The notes below the pieces were generated by a model. That model did no database searches, was not told the DNA's origin, and was given only the letters and a program-made list of their open reading frames with translations. Positions 1-6,804 of a DNA stretch of 51,825 nucleotides are shown here, piece by piece. Source of the DNA: SZUA-430 sp964647355 (lineage in GTDB: Bacteria > Pseudomonadota > Alphaproteobacteria > Micropepsales > Micropepsaceae). The DNA is taken from the NCBI GenBank assembly GCA_964647355.1, contig CAZYGK010000011.1:1-51825 (forward strand), in the 5' to 3' direction. The first letter of the stretch is position 1. Each line of letters begins with the position of its first letter. The translations under genes were made by a program, and so were the position numbers.

Positions 1-702
1 ATCGACGGGGTCAAGGGCCCGATCTCGGGCGCCGAACGCGCCGACATCGTCATCACCGCCGCGCGCACCGCGAGTTACGAAGGCGAATCGCGCCAAAAGG
101 GCATCACGCTGTTCCTGGTGCCGCAGGGCACGAAAGGAATGAGTTTCGAGCAGCGCAAATTCGCGGCCATGCGTGCGCTCATGGTCAACAACGTGCGCTA
201 CGAGAACGTCGTGGTGCCGGATTCGGCCGTGCTAGGCGAGGTCGATCATGGCTGGATCAACCTTGCGCGCTTGATGGACCCTGAGCGTTTGGCGAACGCC
301 GCGCAGACGATCGGCCTTGCGCAGGCCGCGATCGACGAAGCCGTGCGCTACACCTTGGGCCGCAAGCAATACGGCAAGCCGATCGCGCGCTATCAGGCGA
401 TTTCGCATCCACTGGCCGAGGCGCAAGCCGAAGTCGCGGCGGCGCGGCTGCTCGTCTATGCCGCCGCGCGCAAGCGCGACGTCGAGGGCCCGTGCCCGAT
501 GGAAGCGTCGATGGCCAAGATGCTCGCCAACAATGTCGGCGCGCGCGCGACCGGCGCGGCACTCCAGACGGGCGGCGCACGCGGCTGGGAGCGCGAATCG
601 CCGTTCTTGCGGCGCTTCCTCGAGGTGCGCGGCTGCGAACTCGGCGGCGGCACCAGCCAGATCCAACGCAACATCATCGCGCACCATATGGGGATGAGAT
701 GA
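1..702 (+). CDS. acyl-CoA dehydrogenase, 5' truncated by window edge
   Basis: The reading frame is open from base 1, so the N-terminal half lies outside the window; 233 residues are visible. They hold the end of the central beta domain and the C-terminal four-helix FAD-binding domain of an acyl-CoA dehydrogenase, which oxidises acyl-CoA to 2-enoyl-CoA and passes electrons to ETF. The GxxRxYGKPIARYQAI stretch and the C-terminal GGTSQIQRNIIAHHMG are the FAD/substrate signatures of the family. The usual catalytic Glu of the Y-E-G-T motif is replaced by Gly (G-G-G-T-S), so the base may sit elsewhere, as in isovaleryl-type enzymes. The stop overlaps the next start (ATGA), so translation is coupled to the alcohol dehydrogenase. 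Substrate unknown. Confidence 0.93.
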   Translation: MDGVKGPISGAERADIVITAARTASYEGESRQKGITLFLVPQGTKGMSFEQRKFAAMRALMVNNVRYENVVVPDSAVLGEVDHGWINLARLMDPERLANAAQTIGLAQAAIDEAVRYTLGRKQYGKPIARYQAISHPLAEAQAEVAAARLLVYAAARKRDVEGPCPMEASMAKMLANNVGARATGAALQTGGARGWERESPFLRRFLEVRGCELGGGTSQIQRNIIAHHMGMR

Positions 703-1718
703 AGGCCCTGGTTTACGAGTCGCCCGGCCGCGTCGAGCTGCGCGACGTTACCGATCCGGTCGCGGGCGCGGGCGACGTTTTGATCAAGATCGCGGCCGCC
801 GGTGTTTGCGGCACCGACCGGCACATCGTCGCCGGGCATCTGGGCGTCGCGCCGGGCACGGTGCTCGGTCACGAAGTCTGCGGGCGCATCGCCGAAGTGG
901 GTCAGGGCGTCGCCGGTTTCGTGCGCGGCGACCGCGTGATCGCCTTCGGGCAAGTGGTCTGCGGCCAATGCGACGCCTGCCGTTCGGGCCGCGACAATCG
1001 CTGCGTACGTCCCGAGATTTTGGGCATGGGCCGGCAGGGCGCGTTCGCGGAATATATCGCGCTGCCGGCGCGCGCGTTGATCGCGCTGCCGGAGCAGGTA
1101 ACCGATGCGGTCGGCGCCATCGCGCCCGATGCCATCGCCACGCCCTATCATGCGGTCGTCACCGTCGCAAACATACGCCCGGGCGAAACCGTCGTCGTGA
1201 TCGGCGCGGGCGGCGTCGGCGCGCACGCGATCCTGATCGCGCGCATGGCCGGCGCCGCGCGCGTCGTCGCGGCCGACACCGATGCGGCCGCGCGCGAAAC
1301 CGCGCTCGCGCTGGGTGCGGACGCCGTGTTCGATCCGCGCGAAGACGCTGCGCCCGCCAAGGCGCTGCGCAAGCTCGCGCGTAACGCCAGCCTGGTCGTC
1401 GAGTGCGTCGGCCGCGAGGAAACGGCGGAGCTCGCCTTCGCCGCGGCGGCGCCCGGCGGGCGCGTCGTGATCGTGGGCGTGGGCAGCGCGCGCCCAAAAC
1501 TGCCGGCGCTGCTGCAATTCGTCGGCAACGAAATCGCGGTCATGGGCTCGTTCGGGTCGACGAAGAGCGAAATCGAAACCGTGTTGCAGCTGATCGTCGC
1601 CGGGCGGCTCGACGTGTCGCGCTCGGTCAGCCGCTCGCTGCCGTTGACGGCGGCGGCGAAAGTTTTTGCCGAGCCGCCGACGCCCGCGCGCACGGTCGTT
1701 CTGCCGGGCGCGCATTGA
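699..1718 (+). CDS. zinc-dependent alcohol dehydrogenase (medium-chain family)
   Basis: This 339-residue protein is a GroES-like/Rossmann medium-chain dehydrogenase that oxidises an alcohol, here probably a hydroxy-acyl or alicyclic alcohol intermediate, with NAD(P). The catalytic zinc ligands are visible as C37 (C-G-T-D) and H58-E59 (G-H-E). The structural zinc lobe has C88, C91, C94 and C102. A V-I-G-A-G-G-V-G nucleotide-binding loop follows near residue 168. The ATG at 699 is chosen because it overlaps the preceding stop and starts the conserved M-K-A-L-V; the frame is open further upstream but that part is not conserved. It sits between two acyl-CoA dehydrogenases and a crotonase, so a role in a beta-oxidation-like route is inferred. 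Family 6-hydroxycyclohexene-carbonyl-CoA dehydrogenase is one possibility. Confidence 0.92.
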   Translation: MKALVYESPGRVELRDVTDPVAGAGDVLIKIAAAGVCGTDRHIVAGHLGVAPGTVLGHEVCGRIAEVGQGVAGFVRGDRVIAFGQVVCGQCDACRSGRDNRCVRPEILGMGRQGAFAEYIALPARALIALPEQVTDAVGAIAPDAIATPYHAVVTVANIRPGETVVVIGAGGVGAHAILIARMAGAARVVAADTDAAARETALALGADAVFDPREDAAPAKALRKLARNASLVVECVGREETAELAFAAAAPGGRVVIVGVGSARPKLPALLQFVGNEIAVMGSFGSTKSEIETVLQLIVAGRLDVSRSVSRSLPLTAAAKVFAEPPTPARTVVLPGAH

Positions 1719-1731
1719 AACCGGAGACAGG

Positions 1732-2514
1732 ATGGCGATGGGCGACGAGGTTCTGTTCGAAGTCGAAGAGGGCGTGGCGACGGTCACGTTGAACCGGCCC
1801 AAGCGGCTGAACACGTTGGCGATCCCGACCGTCGACGCTTTGGTCGAGATGCTCGCGCGCGCGGCGACAAGCGAGGCGCGCGTCGTCGTACTGACGGGGG
1901 CGGGCGAGACGTTCTGCGCCGGCGCCGATCAGGCCGAGATGACCGAGCGTTCGGCCGAGGCATGGGAACCGATCGTGCGTCGCTATCTCGATCCGGTGCG
2001 CGCGATCGTGGCTATGGACAAGCCGGTGATCGCGGCATTGAACGGCAGCACGGTGGGCGGCGGTTTGGGGCTTGCCATGGCAAGCGACTTTCGCATCGCC
2101 AAGGCCGGCATCCGTCTCGGCGCGCCGTTCACGCCGATCGGGCTCGCCGGTTGCGACATGTCGGCGGGCTGGTTCCTGCCGCGCTTGGTCGGATTGGGAA
2201 CGGCGACCGATCTCATGTTCACCGGCCGCCTGATCGACGCGCAGGAGGCGAAGGCGATCGGCCTCGTCCATCGCGTCGCGCCGGCCGAAGACTTCGCGAA
2301 TGCCGTCGGCGAACTTGCCGCGCGGCTGGCCGCCGGACCGCCGATCGCCCATCGCTGGACGAAGCGGGCGATCCGTCGTTCGCTTTCGACCGACATGGAC
2401 GGCGAATTCGAATTCGAGATCTTCGCGCAGGTGCAGTGCCTGCAAACCCAGGATCATCAGGAAGGCGTGCGCGCGTTCAAGGAACGCCGCAAGCCTGCGT
2501 TCCGCAATGCTTGA
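1732..2514 (+). CDS. enoyl-CoA hydratase/isomerase family protein (crotonase fold)
   Basis: A 260-residue crotonase-fold protein. The CoA/oxyanion-hole segments are clear: A-G-E-T-F-C-A-G-A-D near residues 61-70 and N-G-S-T-V-G-G-G near 104-111. The two Glu residues used by classical enoyl-CoA hydratase are both absent: Gly113 and a Phe stand in their places. An Asp (D142, in G-C-D-M-S) lies where dienoyl-CoA isomerase has its catalytic Asp. Isomerase, hydrolase or another crotonase activity is therefore as likely as hydration. A GGAGACAGG ribosome site precedes the ATG at 1732. The 3' end overlaps the next start by 8 bp, so it belongs to the same operon as its neighbours. Confidence 0.9.
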   Translation: MAMGDEVLFEVEEGVATVTLNRPKRLNTLAIPTVDALVEMLARAATSEARVVVLTGAGETFCAGADQAEMTERSAEAWEPIVRRYLDPVRAIVAMDKPVIAALNGSTVGGGLGLAMASDFRIAKAGIRLGAPFTPIGLAGCDMSAGWFLPRLVGLGTATDLMFTGRLIDAQEAKAIGLVHRVAPAEDFANAVGELAARLAAGPPIAHRWTKRAIRRSLSTDMDGEFEFEIFAQVQCLQTQDHQEGVRAFKERRKPAFRNA

Positions 2515-3652
2515 GTTCACGCCCGAACAGAACGAATTCCGCGTCCAGGTCGCGCGTTTCGTGAAGGCGGAGATCGCGCCCAAGGCGCAAGCCTGGAGCC
2601 GCGAAGACCGCTTCCCGCGCGAAGTCCCGCCGAAGCTCGGCGAACTCGGCTGGCTCTCGGTCGGTTTCGCTCCGGCCTTCGGCGGCGCGGGCGGAGCGGT
2701 CGAACGCTCCATCCTGATCGAAGAACTAGCGAAAGGCTCCCCGGGTGTGGCGCTCGGCGTTTATGTACATACGGCGCTCGCGGCGGCGTCGCTCGCGCAG
2801 GTGGGATCGCGCGCGCTTGCCGACCGTTTTCTACCCGAGATGCTGGCCGGCCGGTGCCTGGGTGCGTGGGCCTACGCCGAACCGGATTCCGGCGCCGACG
2901 TGACACAAGCGCGCCTCGCCGCGCGCCGCCAAGGCGGCGACTTCGTGCTGAACGGCGAAAAGATCTACATCACGAACGGTACCTGCGCCGATCTCATCAT
3001 GGTGGTGGCGCGCACGGGCGGCGAACCGGGAAAGCTCGCCGGCTTGTCGGTGTTCGCGGTCGACGGAAACACGCCGGGGCTGACGCGGCGGCCGATGGCC
3101 AAGCTCGGCATGCAGCCGTCGGAACTCGGCGCGCTGCATTTCGACGAATGCGCGGTTCCGGCCGAACGGCTGGTGGGCCAAGTCGATCACGGCTTTCGCG
3201 CCTGCCTGGCCGTGCTGTCGAAGGGCCGCGTGTTCGGCGGGGCGCTGGCGCTTGGCATCGCCGCGGCGGCGTTGGAAGCGGCGCTTGCCCATGTCGGCAC
3301 GCGCCGGCAGTTCGGGGCGCCGATCGCGGCCAAGCAGGCGGTGCGCTTCACCATCGCCGACATGATAGCGCGCCTGGGCGCGGCGCGCGCCTTGGTCTAT
3401 GCGGCGGCGCGCGGCATGGACGCCGGGCGCCCGTTCGACGCGGATGCATCGCTGGCTAAGCTGGTCGCGTCCGAGGCCGCGACCTGGATCGCCGAGCGGG
3501 CGTTGCATGTGCAGGGCGCGCAAGGTTTCATGCTCGATAGCCCGGCGCAGCGCTACTATCGGGACTGCAAAGTCATCGAGTGGGGCGAGGGCGTCAACGA
3601 ATTGCAGCGCGAGATGATCTTCGAAGCGGCGATCACGGGCTATCGGCCTTGA
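2507..3652 (+). CDS. acyl-CoA dehydrogenase
   Basis: A complete 381-residue acyl-CoA dehydrogenase, the normal family length. The N-terminal helical domain starts L-E-F-T-P-E-Q; the central domain has A-Y-A-E-P-D-S-G-A-D (near residue 120) and the flavin-contacting I-T-N-G-T segment; the C-terminal domain has R-R-Q-F-G-A-P-I-A. Near the end, E-W-G-E-G-V-N-E-L-Q carries a Glu at the position of the MCAD catalytic base, so the enzyme should be active. The ATG at 2507 lies inside the crotonase gene (8-bp overlap), matching the conserved N-terminus; a longer upstream reading is not conserved. It is probably the last enzyme of this operon, oxidising a CoA thioester and reducing ETF. Confidence 0.94.
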   Translation: MLEFTPEQNEFRVQVARFVKAEIAPKAQAWSREDRFPREVPPKLGELGWLSVGFAPAFGGAGGAVERSILIEELAKGSPGVALGVYVHTALAAASLAQVGSRALADRFLPEMLAGRCLGAWAYAEPDSGADVTQARLAARRQGGDFVLNGEKIYITNGTCADLIMVVARTGGEPGKLAGLSVFAVDGNTPGLTRRPMAKLGMQPSELGALHFDECAVPAERLVGQVDHGFRACLAVLSKGRVFGGALALGIAAAALEAALAHVGTRRQFGAPIAAKQAVRFTIADMIARLGAARALVYAAARGMDAGRPFDADASLAKLVASEAATWIAERALHVQGAQGFMLDSPAQRYYRDCKVIEWGEGVNELQREMIFEAAITGYRP

Positions 3653-3679
3653 TCACATAACGCAGACACTGGAGGAAAA

Positions 3680-4051
3680 ATGGCCGACAACGAAAAAATC
3701 ATCCAAGATTTCATCGCCGCCTGGTCGCGGCTCGACGTGAATGAGATCGTTTCCTATTTCGCAGAAGACGGTGTCTATCACAACATGCCGACCCAGCCGG
3801 TGAAAGGCCACGCCGCGTTGCGCCAATTTATCGCCGCGTTTTTGAAGACCTGGACCAAGACCGACTGGGATATCCTCCACATCCAGTCGCGGGGCAATGT
3901 GGTGATCGCCGAACGGCTCGACCGCACGGTCGCGATGGGCAAGAACGTCGATCTGCCGTGTTGCGGCGTCTTCGAGATGGAGAACGGCAAGATCAAGGTC
4001 TGGCGCGACTATTTCGACATGGGAACGTACATGAAGGCGCTGCAAGGTTAG
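3680..4051 (+). CDS. limonene-1,2-epoxide hydrolase-like protein (SnoaL/NTF2 fold)
   Basis: A 123-residue cone-shaped NTF2-fold protein. It matches limonene-1,2-epoxide hydrolase in the active-site pattern: E-R-L-D supplies Arg79 and Asp81, and W-R-D-Y-F-D supplies Asp110. These are equivalent to the Asp-Arg-Asp triad of the Rhodococcus enzyme, which adds water to an epoxide in one step. Y-F-A-E-D-G-V-Y-H-N-M-P near residues 26-37 is also typical. A GGAGGAA ribosome site lies just before the ATG. It follows the acyl-CoA operon by 27 bp and may be cotranscribed. Epoxide hydrolase activity is inferred from the triad; the substrate is unknown. Non-catalytic SnoaL relatives exist, but they usually lack all three residues. 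Confidence 0.85.
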   Translation: MADNEKIIQDFIAAWSRLDVNEIVSYFAEDGVYHNMPTQPVKGHAALRQFIAAFLKTWTKTDWDILHIQSRGNVVIAERLDRTVAMGKNVDLPCCGVFEMENGKIKVWRDYFDMGTYMKALQG

Positions 4052-4138
4052 AGCGGCAGCGCGCGACGGTTATCCTCCTGAGGACTAACGTGAGGAGCCG
4101 TTGACGAGGCAGAACGATAACAGCGAGAGGAAAGTCGC

Positions 4139-4624
4139 ATGAGCACGTCAGAGCCCGCCTCGCCGGCTTGTTCCGCTCACGTCTCGTCCGATTCCTACAT
4201 GGGTTATGCGGACGTTGGCGAGTTGACGAATGCGCTCAACACGCTTCTGGAAGCGGAGCGCGCGGGGGCGCGCGTCGCCGTTGAGAGCCTTCCCACCGCG
4301 CGCTCGGATGATGACGCCAATCTCATCCGCATCATTCATCACGACGAAGGTCATTGGTGCGAGATGCTTGCAGCCGAACTGCGGCGTCTGGGCGTAACGC
4401 CAACCACGCAGACCGGTGCCTTCTATGGCAAGGCTATGGCGATCGCGGATCTTGCCGAGCGCCTTTCCTTTCTGAATCGCGGCCAAGCCTGGGTGGTTCG
4501 AAAGCTCGAAGAACTGCTGCCCCGGGTCCGGGACGGCGCGCTCCACGCGAACTTGGTCGCGATGCGCGACGGCCACCTACGCAACATTGCCGCGACGGAT
4601 GCGCGGCTCGCCACGGGGAAGTAA
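4139..4624 (+). CDS. ferritin-like small protein (resembles DUF6306)
   Basis: A 161-residue, mostly helical soluble protein. It resembles the ferritin-like DUF6306 group, with carboxylates and histidines spaced as on two helix pairs: E38/E40 (L-L-E-A-E-R-A-G), E70, H72 and E75 (H-H-D-E-G-H-W-C-E) and a late G-H-L-R helix with H146. Such residues could hold a metal, but no member that I know has a settled function. A GAGAGGAAA ribosome site precedes the ATG. It stands alone between the epoxide-hydrolase-like gene and a short crotonase gene, with about 90-110 bp on either side. The family name is a recollection from pattern, so treat the label as moderate. Confidence 0.6.
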   Translation: MSTSEPASPACSAHVSSDSYMGYADVGELTNALNTLLEAERAGARVAVESLPTARSDDDANLIRIIHHDEGHWCEMLAAELRRLGVTPTTQTGAFYGKAMAIADLAERLSFLNRGQAWVVRKLEELLPRVRDGALHANLVAMRDGHLRNIAATDARLATGK

Positions 4625-4630
4625 TCGCGC

Positions 4631-4651
4631 GCCGGCCGACACCGGCCTTTC
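4631..4651 (+). terminator. possible weak hairpin terminator
   Basis: GCCGG (4631-4635) pairs with CCGGC (4642-4646) across a 6-nt loop, followed by CTTTCC. It lies 6 bp past the stop of the ferritin-like gene. The T tract is poor, so termination is uncertain. Confidence 0.3.
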
Positions 4652-4686
4652 CGCAGGGGTAGTGCTGTGGGAATATCCTCAACTTG

Positions 4687-4700
4687 TTGACGTCGATCAA
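4687..4700 (+). promoter_or_regulatory. CRP/FNR-type box TTGAC-GTCG-ATCAA
   Basis: Nine of ten defined bases match the FNR/FixK/Anr consensus TTGAT-N4-ATCAA. The centre (4693.5) is 41.5 bp before the A of the crotonase ATG at 4735. A class II activated promoter would therefore start transcription at or just before the start codon, giving almost no leader. It is one of a series of such boxes in this window. Confidence 0.65.
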
Positions 4701-4734
4701 AGCGAAGTCGAGCGCGGTTTAAGAGTTTTCGGCG

Positions 4735-5433
4735 ATGTCGCTCGTGCAGCTATCAAGAATTGATGACGTAGCTGTGGCCACGTTTGCACGGCCGCCGGCG
4801 AATGCGTTCAACCTTGATCTGGTGGAGGAGTTTTCGGCACGGTTGGAGGCGTTAACGCGCGCCCCGCCGCGAAACGGCTTGATCGTGACGGGCAGCGGTG
4901 CAGCTTTTTCAGGCGGTGTCGATTTCAAGGAGGCGCCGCGGTATTTGCCAGAGCAACGGCGACGGATGGTGCAAGCCATCAATCGCACGATCACGCTTCT
5001 GTACGGATTTGCGGGTGCAACTGTTGCCGCCGTCAACGGTCACGCGATCGGCGGGGCATTCGTCGTGGTGCTCGGCTGCGACGCGCGACTGGGCGTGCCG
5101 TCGGCGAACACCAAACTCGCACTCAGCGAGGTGACCGCCGGGATCCCCTATCCCGCGTGCCCTATGGAAGTCGTGAAGGCCGAACTGGAGCCCCAAGCGC
5201 GGCGTGTCCTCGTGCTGACCGGGAGGGCGATCTCGCCTGATGAGGCGCGTTCGCTCGGCATCCTAGATGAACTTGTTTCCCCGGACCGGTTGATTGCTCG
5301 CGCTGTTGAAGTGGCGAAGCACCGATCCGCGCTTCCCTCCTATCTGCGCGTCAAGGAGCAATTGAAGCGGGATAGGCTGCGTCGCATGGGGGAGATCGTT
5401 GAAGCGGGCGACGATCCGATGCTGGCGCACTGA
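4735..5433 (+). CDS. short enoyl-CoA hydratase/isomerase family protein
   Basis: A 232-residue crotonase-fold protein, shorter than the usual 255-265. The oxyanion-hole segments are present: G-S-G-A-A-F-S-G-G-V-D (near residues 53-63) and N-G-H-A-I-G-G-A-F (near 101-109). The first catalytic Glu is not at its usual place (V-V-V-L-G-C-D follows). One E appears in L-A-L-S-E-V-T-A-G-I-P, matching the second Glu position. Activity could be isomerase-like or hydratase-like. The start is fixed by the conserved M-S-L-V-Q-L-S opening, although the ribosome site is weak. Upstream is an FNR-type box, suggesting low-oxygen control. It converges on the TetR gene to its right. Confidence 0.85.
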   Translation: MSLVQLSRIDDVAVATFARPPANAFNLDLVEEFSARLEALTRAPPRNGLIVTGSGAAFSGGVDFKEAPRYLPEQRRRMVQAINRTITLLYGFAGATVAAVNGHAIGGAFVVVLGCDARLGVPSANTKLALSEVTAGIPYPACPMEVVKAELEPQARRVLVLTGRAISPDEARSLGILDELVSPDRLIARAVEVAKHRSALPSYLRVKEQLKRDRLRRMGEIVEAGDDPMLAH

Positions 5434-5447
5434 ATATGATTGCGCGC

Positions 5448-5463
5448 CGGGCGATGATGCCCG
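5448..5463. terminator. hairpin between convergent genes
   Basis: CGGGC (5448-5452) and GCCCG (5459-5463) flank a 6-nt loop in the 30-bp gap between the crotonase stop and the TetR stop. It could serve both converging transcripts. There is no strong T tract on either side. Confidence 0.4.
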
Positions 5464-6114
5464 TCAAAACGCAACGAGCGCACGTCTTAGAATCGAGATC
5501 GCTTCGGCTCGGATGGGCTTGAGATTCGTTAACGGATTGACCAGGATTTGAATGCTGGCGCCGAGCAACAAACTGCCGATCGTAAGCGCGCAGGCGTCGG
5601 CATCGACATCGTGGCGGACTTCACCCCGCGCTTGGCCTTGACTGAGCAGCGCGCGAAGGCCGACGCGCACGCGTTCGTGCGAGGCGGCAAAGAGTTCGCG
5701 CAGTGCCGTCGCGTCTGCGACGGTCGCGGCGAGGAGCATGAAGTAGGCCGCACCATCCTGTTCTTCGGTCTGCGCGCACAAGTGGGCATCGATATAGCGT
5801 GCGATAGCGTCGAACGCGGGCATCCGATCGATGCCCTCGGCCTGCATGAGTGTTTCGCGCTTATGGTGTAGATAGGCGATCACAGCCTCGATCAGGCCAC
5901 GTTTGGACCCAAAGCGTTGCGTAACCAGGCCCCGGCTCAGGCCCGCCATTTTGCCGATTTCCTCGAACGTCGCGGCACTCACGCCGCGTTCTGCGACGAT
6001 CTTGAGTGTGGCTTCGACCAGCAGCCGCTCCGACGCGTCCCGGCGCTCTGCTTGCGATCGGCGCGGGCGCGCGAGGGTGGCTGGCGTCGCCGGTTGATCT
6101 TGCGTGCCCGTCAT
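5464..6114 (-). CDS. TetR/AcrR family transcriptional regulator
   Basis: A 216-residue TetR-type repressor. Residues about 20-80 form the DNA-binding helix-turn-helix: S-E-R-L-L-V-E-A-T-L-K-I-V-A-E-R-G, then F-E-E-I-G-K-M-A-G-L-S-R-G-L-V-T-Q-R-F-G-S-K. The remainder is the helical ligand-binding and dimer domain. Its ATG overlaps the stop of the small membrane protein upstream (ATGA at 6111-6114). It is therefore the last gene of the operon starting with the two CrtI-like flavoproteins and should be cotranscribed with them. Likely targets (inference) are that operon and the divergent acyl-CoA dehydrogenase promoters, where a TetR-sized palindrome occurs at 12181. The ligand is probably a pathway intermediate or CoA ester. 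Confidence 0.93.
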   Translation of the reverse strand: MTGTQDQPATPATLARPRRSQAERRDASERLLVEATLKIVAERGVSAATFEEIGKMAGLSRGLVTQRFGSKRGLIEAVIAYLHHKRETLMQAEGIDRMPAFDAIARYIDAHLCAQTEEQDGAAYFMLLAATVADATALRELFAASHERVRVGLRALLSQGQARGEVRHDVDADACALTIGSLLLGASIQILVNPLTNLKPIRAEAISILRRALVAF

Positions 6115-6491
6115 TTCTTCTCAAACGCACGGGTTGTCGCGGAGACCGGCTGGGCGTCGGGGACTGAGGTGTCGGACGCGCTGTGCAGCCCAAGCAAGCG
6201 GATCGTCCTGAACCACGCCAAGAGCACGACGAACACGACGATCGACCACGCCATGTGAAGAAGCTGCATGAACGTCGTGTGCGTGGCGATGAACTCGCAG
6301 GCCTCTCTTGTCGAGGCTGTCTCCAGAATCTTCGCCCAGTCGTCGCGCTGGATTTTCACTTCGTATTCCCATGGCGCGGGCGAATCGACGACACCGCTCA
6401 ACAGCATGATCTCATCCTTGCGCCTGATACGCGCCTTGCCCAGGTTCATGACAAGTTGGCGGTCGCCGAGTCCTTCTGACCAGAAACGCAT
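6111..6491 (-). CDS. small membrane-anchored protein, paralogue of the next gene
   Basis: A 126-residue protein of no family that I recognise. The soluble N-terminal part (about 1-75) begins M-R-F-W-S-E-G-L-G and contains W-E-Y-E-V near residue 41. One hydrophobic helix follows at about 80-100 (M-A-W-S-I-V-V-F-V-V-L-L-A-W-F), then a polar tail. The N-terminal part lines up with the upstream gene product: W-S-x-G-L-G, a shared acidic/Met-x-G strand, P-x-x-W-x-Y and D-x-A-x-x-L. The start at 6491 is 1 bp past the upstream stop and is the point where the similarity begins. Lying between the CrtI-like flavoproteins and TetR, it may anchor or pass electrons from the dehydrogenases at the membrane; that role is inferred only. 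Confidence 0.8.
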   Translation of the reverse strand: MRFWSEGLGDRQLVMNLGKARIRRKDEIMLLSGVVDSPAPWEYEVKIQRDDWAKILETASTREACEFIATHTTFMQLLHMAWSIVVFVVLLAWFRTIRLLGLHSASDTSVPDAQPVSATTRAFEKK

Positions 6492-6492
6492 T

Positions 6493-6804
6493 CTAGGCTC
6501 CCTTCCTAGGCTGCCGCCTTCCAAACAGCAGGGACACGAGAATGCCGGGCGCGCGCAGAAGGAGCCGTCCGACGAACGGAAGCAGCAATCCGCCGCGCTC
6601 GGCCAAGAACTTCGCCGTCTCCGGCCGGGCAAGTATGTCAAGGAAGTCGGCAAGGTCGTTTGGTTCAAGCCGGATTGCATAGCGCCAGCAAACGGGCTCG
6701 ATCTCGCCTTCCATCGTCAGCAAGTCCGGCTTGACGTGCAACGTCGCATCCGGAAGTACGAGCGGGAGCCTTAGCTTGCCGAGGCCGCGTGACCAGACAA
6801 TCAT
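6493..6804 (-). CDS. small membrane-associated protein, paralogue of the downstream gene
   Basis: A 103-residue protein of unrecognised family. It begins M-I-V-W-S-R-G-L-G, has an acidic strand with M-E-G-E-I-E-P and W-R-Y near residues 31-42, and a helix D-L-A-D-F-L-D. It ends in a hydrophobic or amphipathic segment (about 73-96, L-L-L-P-F-V-G-R-L-L-L-R) and a basic tail. The fold pattern repeats in the next gene, so the two arose by duplication or form a heteromeric pair. The ATG at 6804 overlaps the stop of the upstream flavoprotein gene by 4 bp (ATGA), which fixes the start and implies matched synthesis with it. It has no Cys motif or heme motif, so a direct redox role is not evident. Confidence 0.8.
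   Translation of the reverse strand: MIVWSRGLGKLRLPLVLPDATLHVKPDLLTMEGEIEPVCWRYAIRLEPNDLADFLDILARPETAKFLAERGGLLLPFVGRLLLRAPGILVSLLFGRRQPRKGA

Noticed and set aside
456..1814. Long minus-strand open frame (452 codons) opposite the alcohol dehydrogenase
   Set aside because: Arg/Asp/His-rich product without any family pattern; shadow of a GC-rich gene on the other strand.
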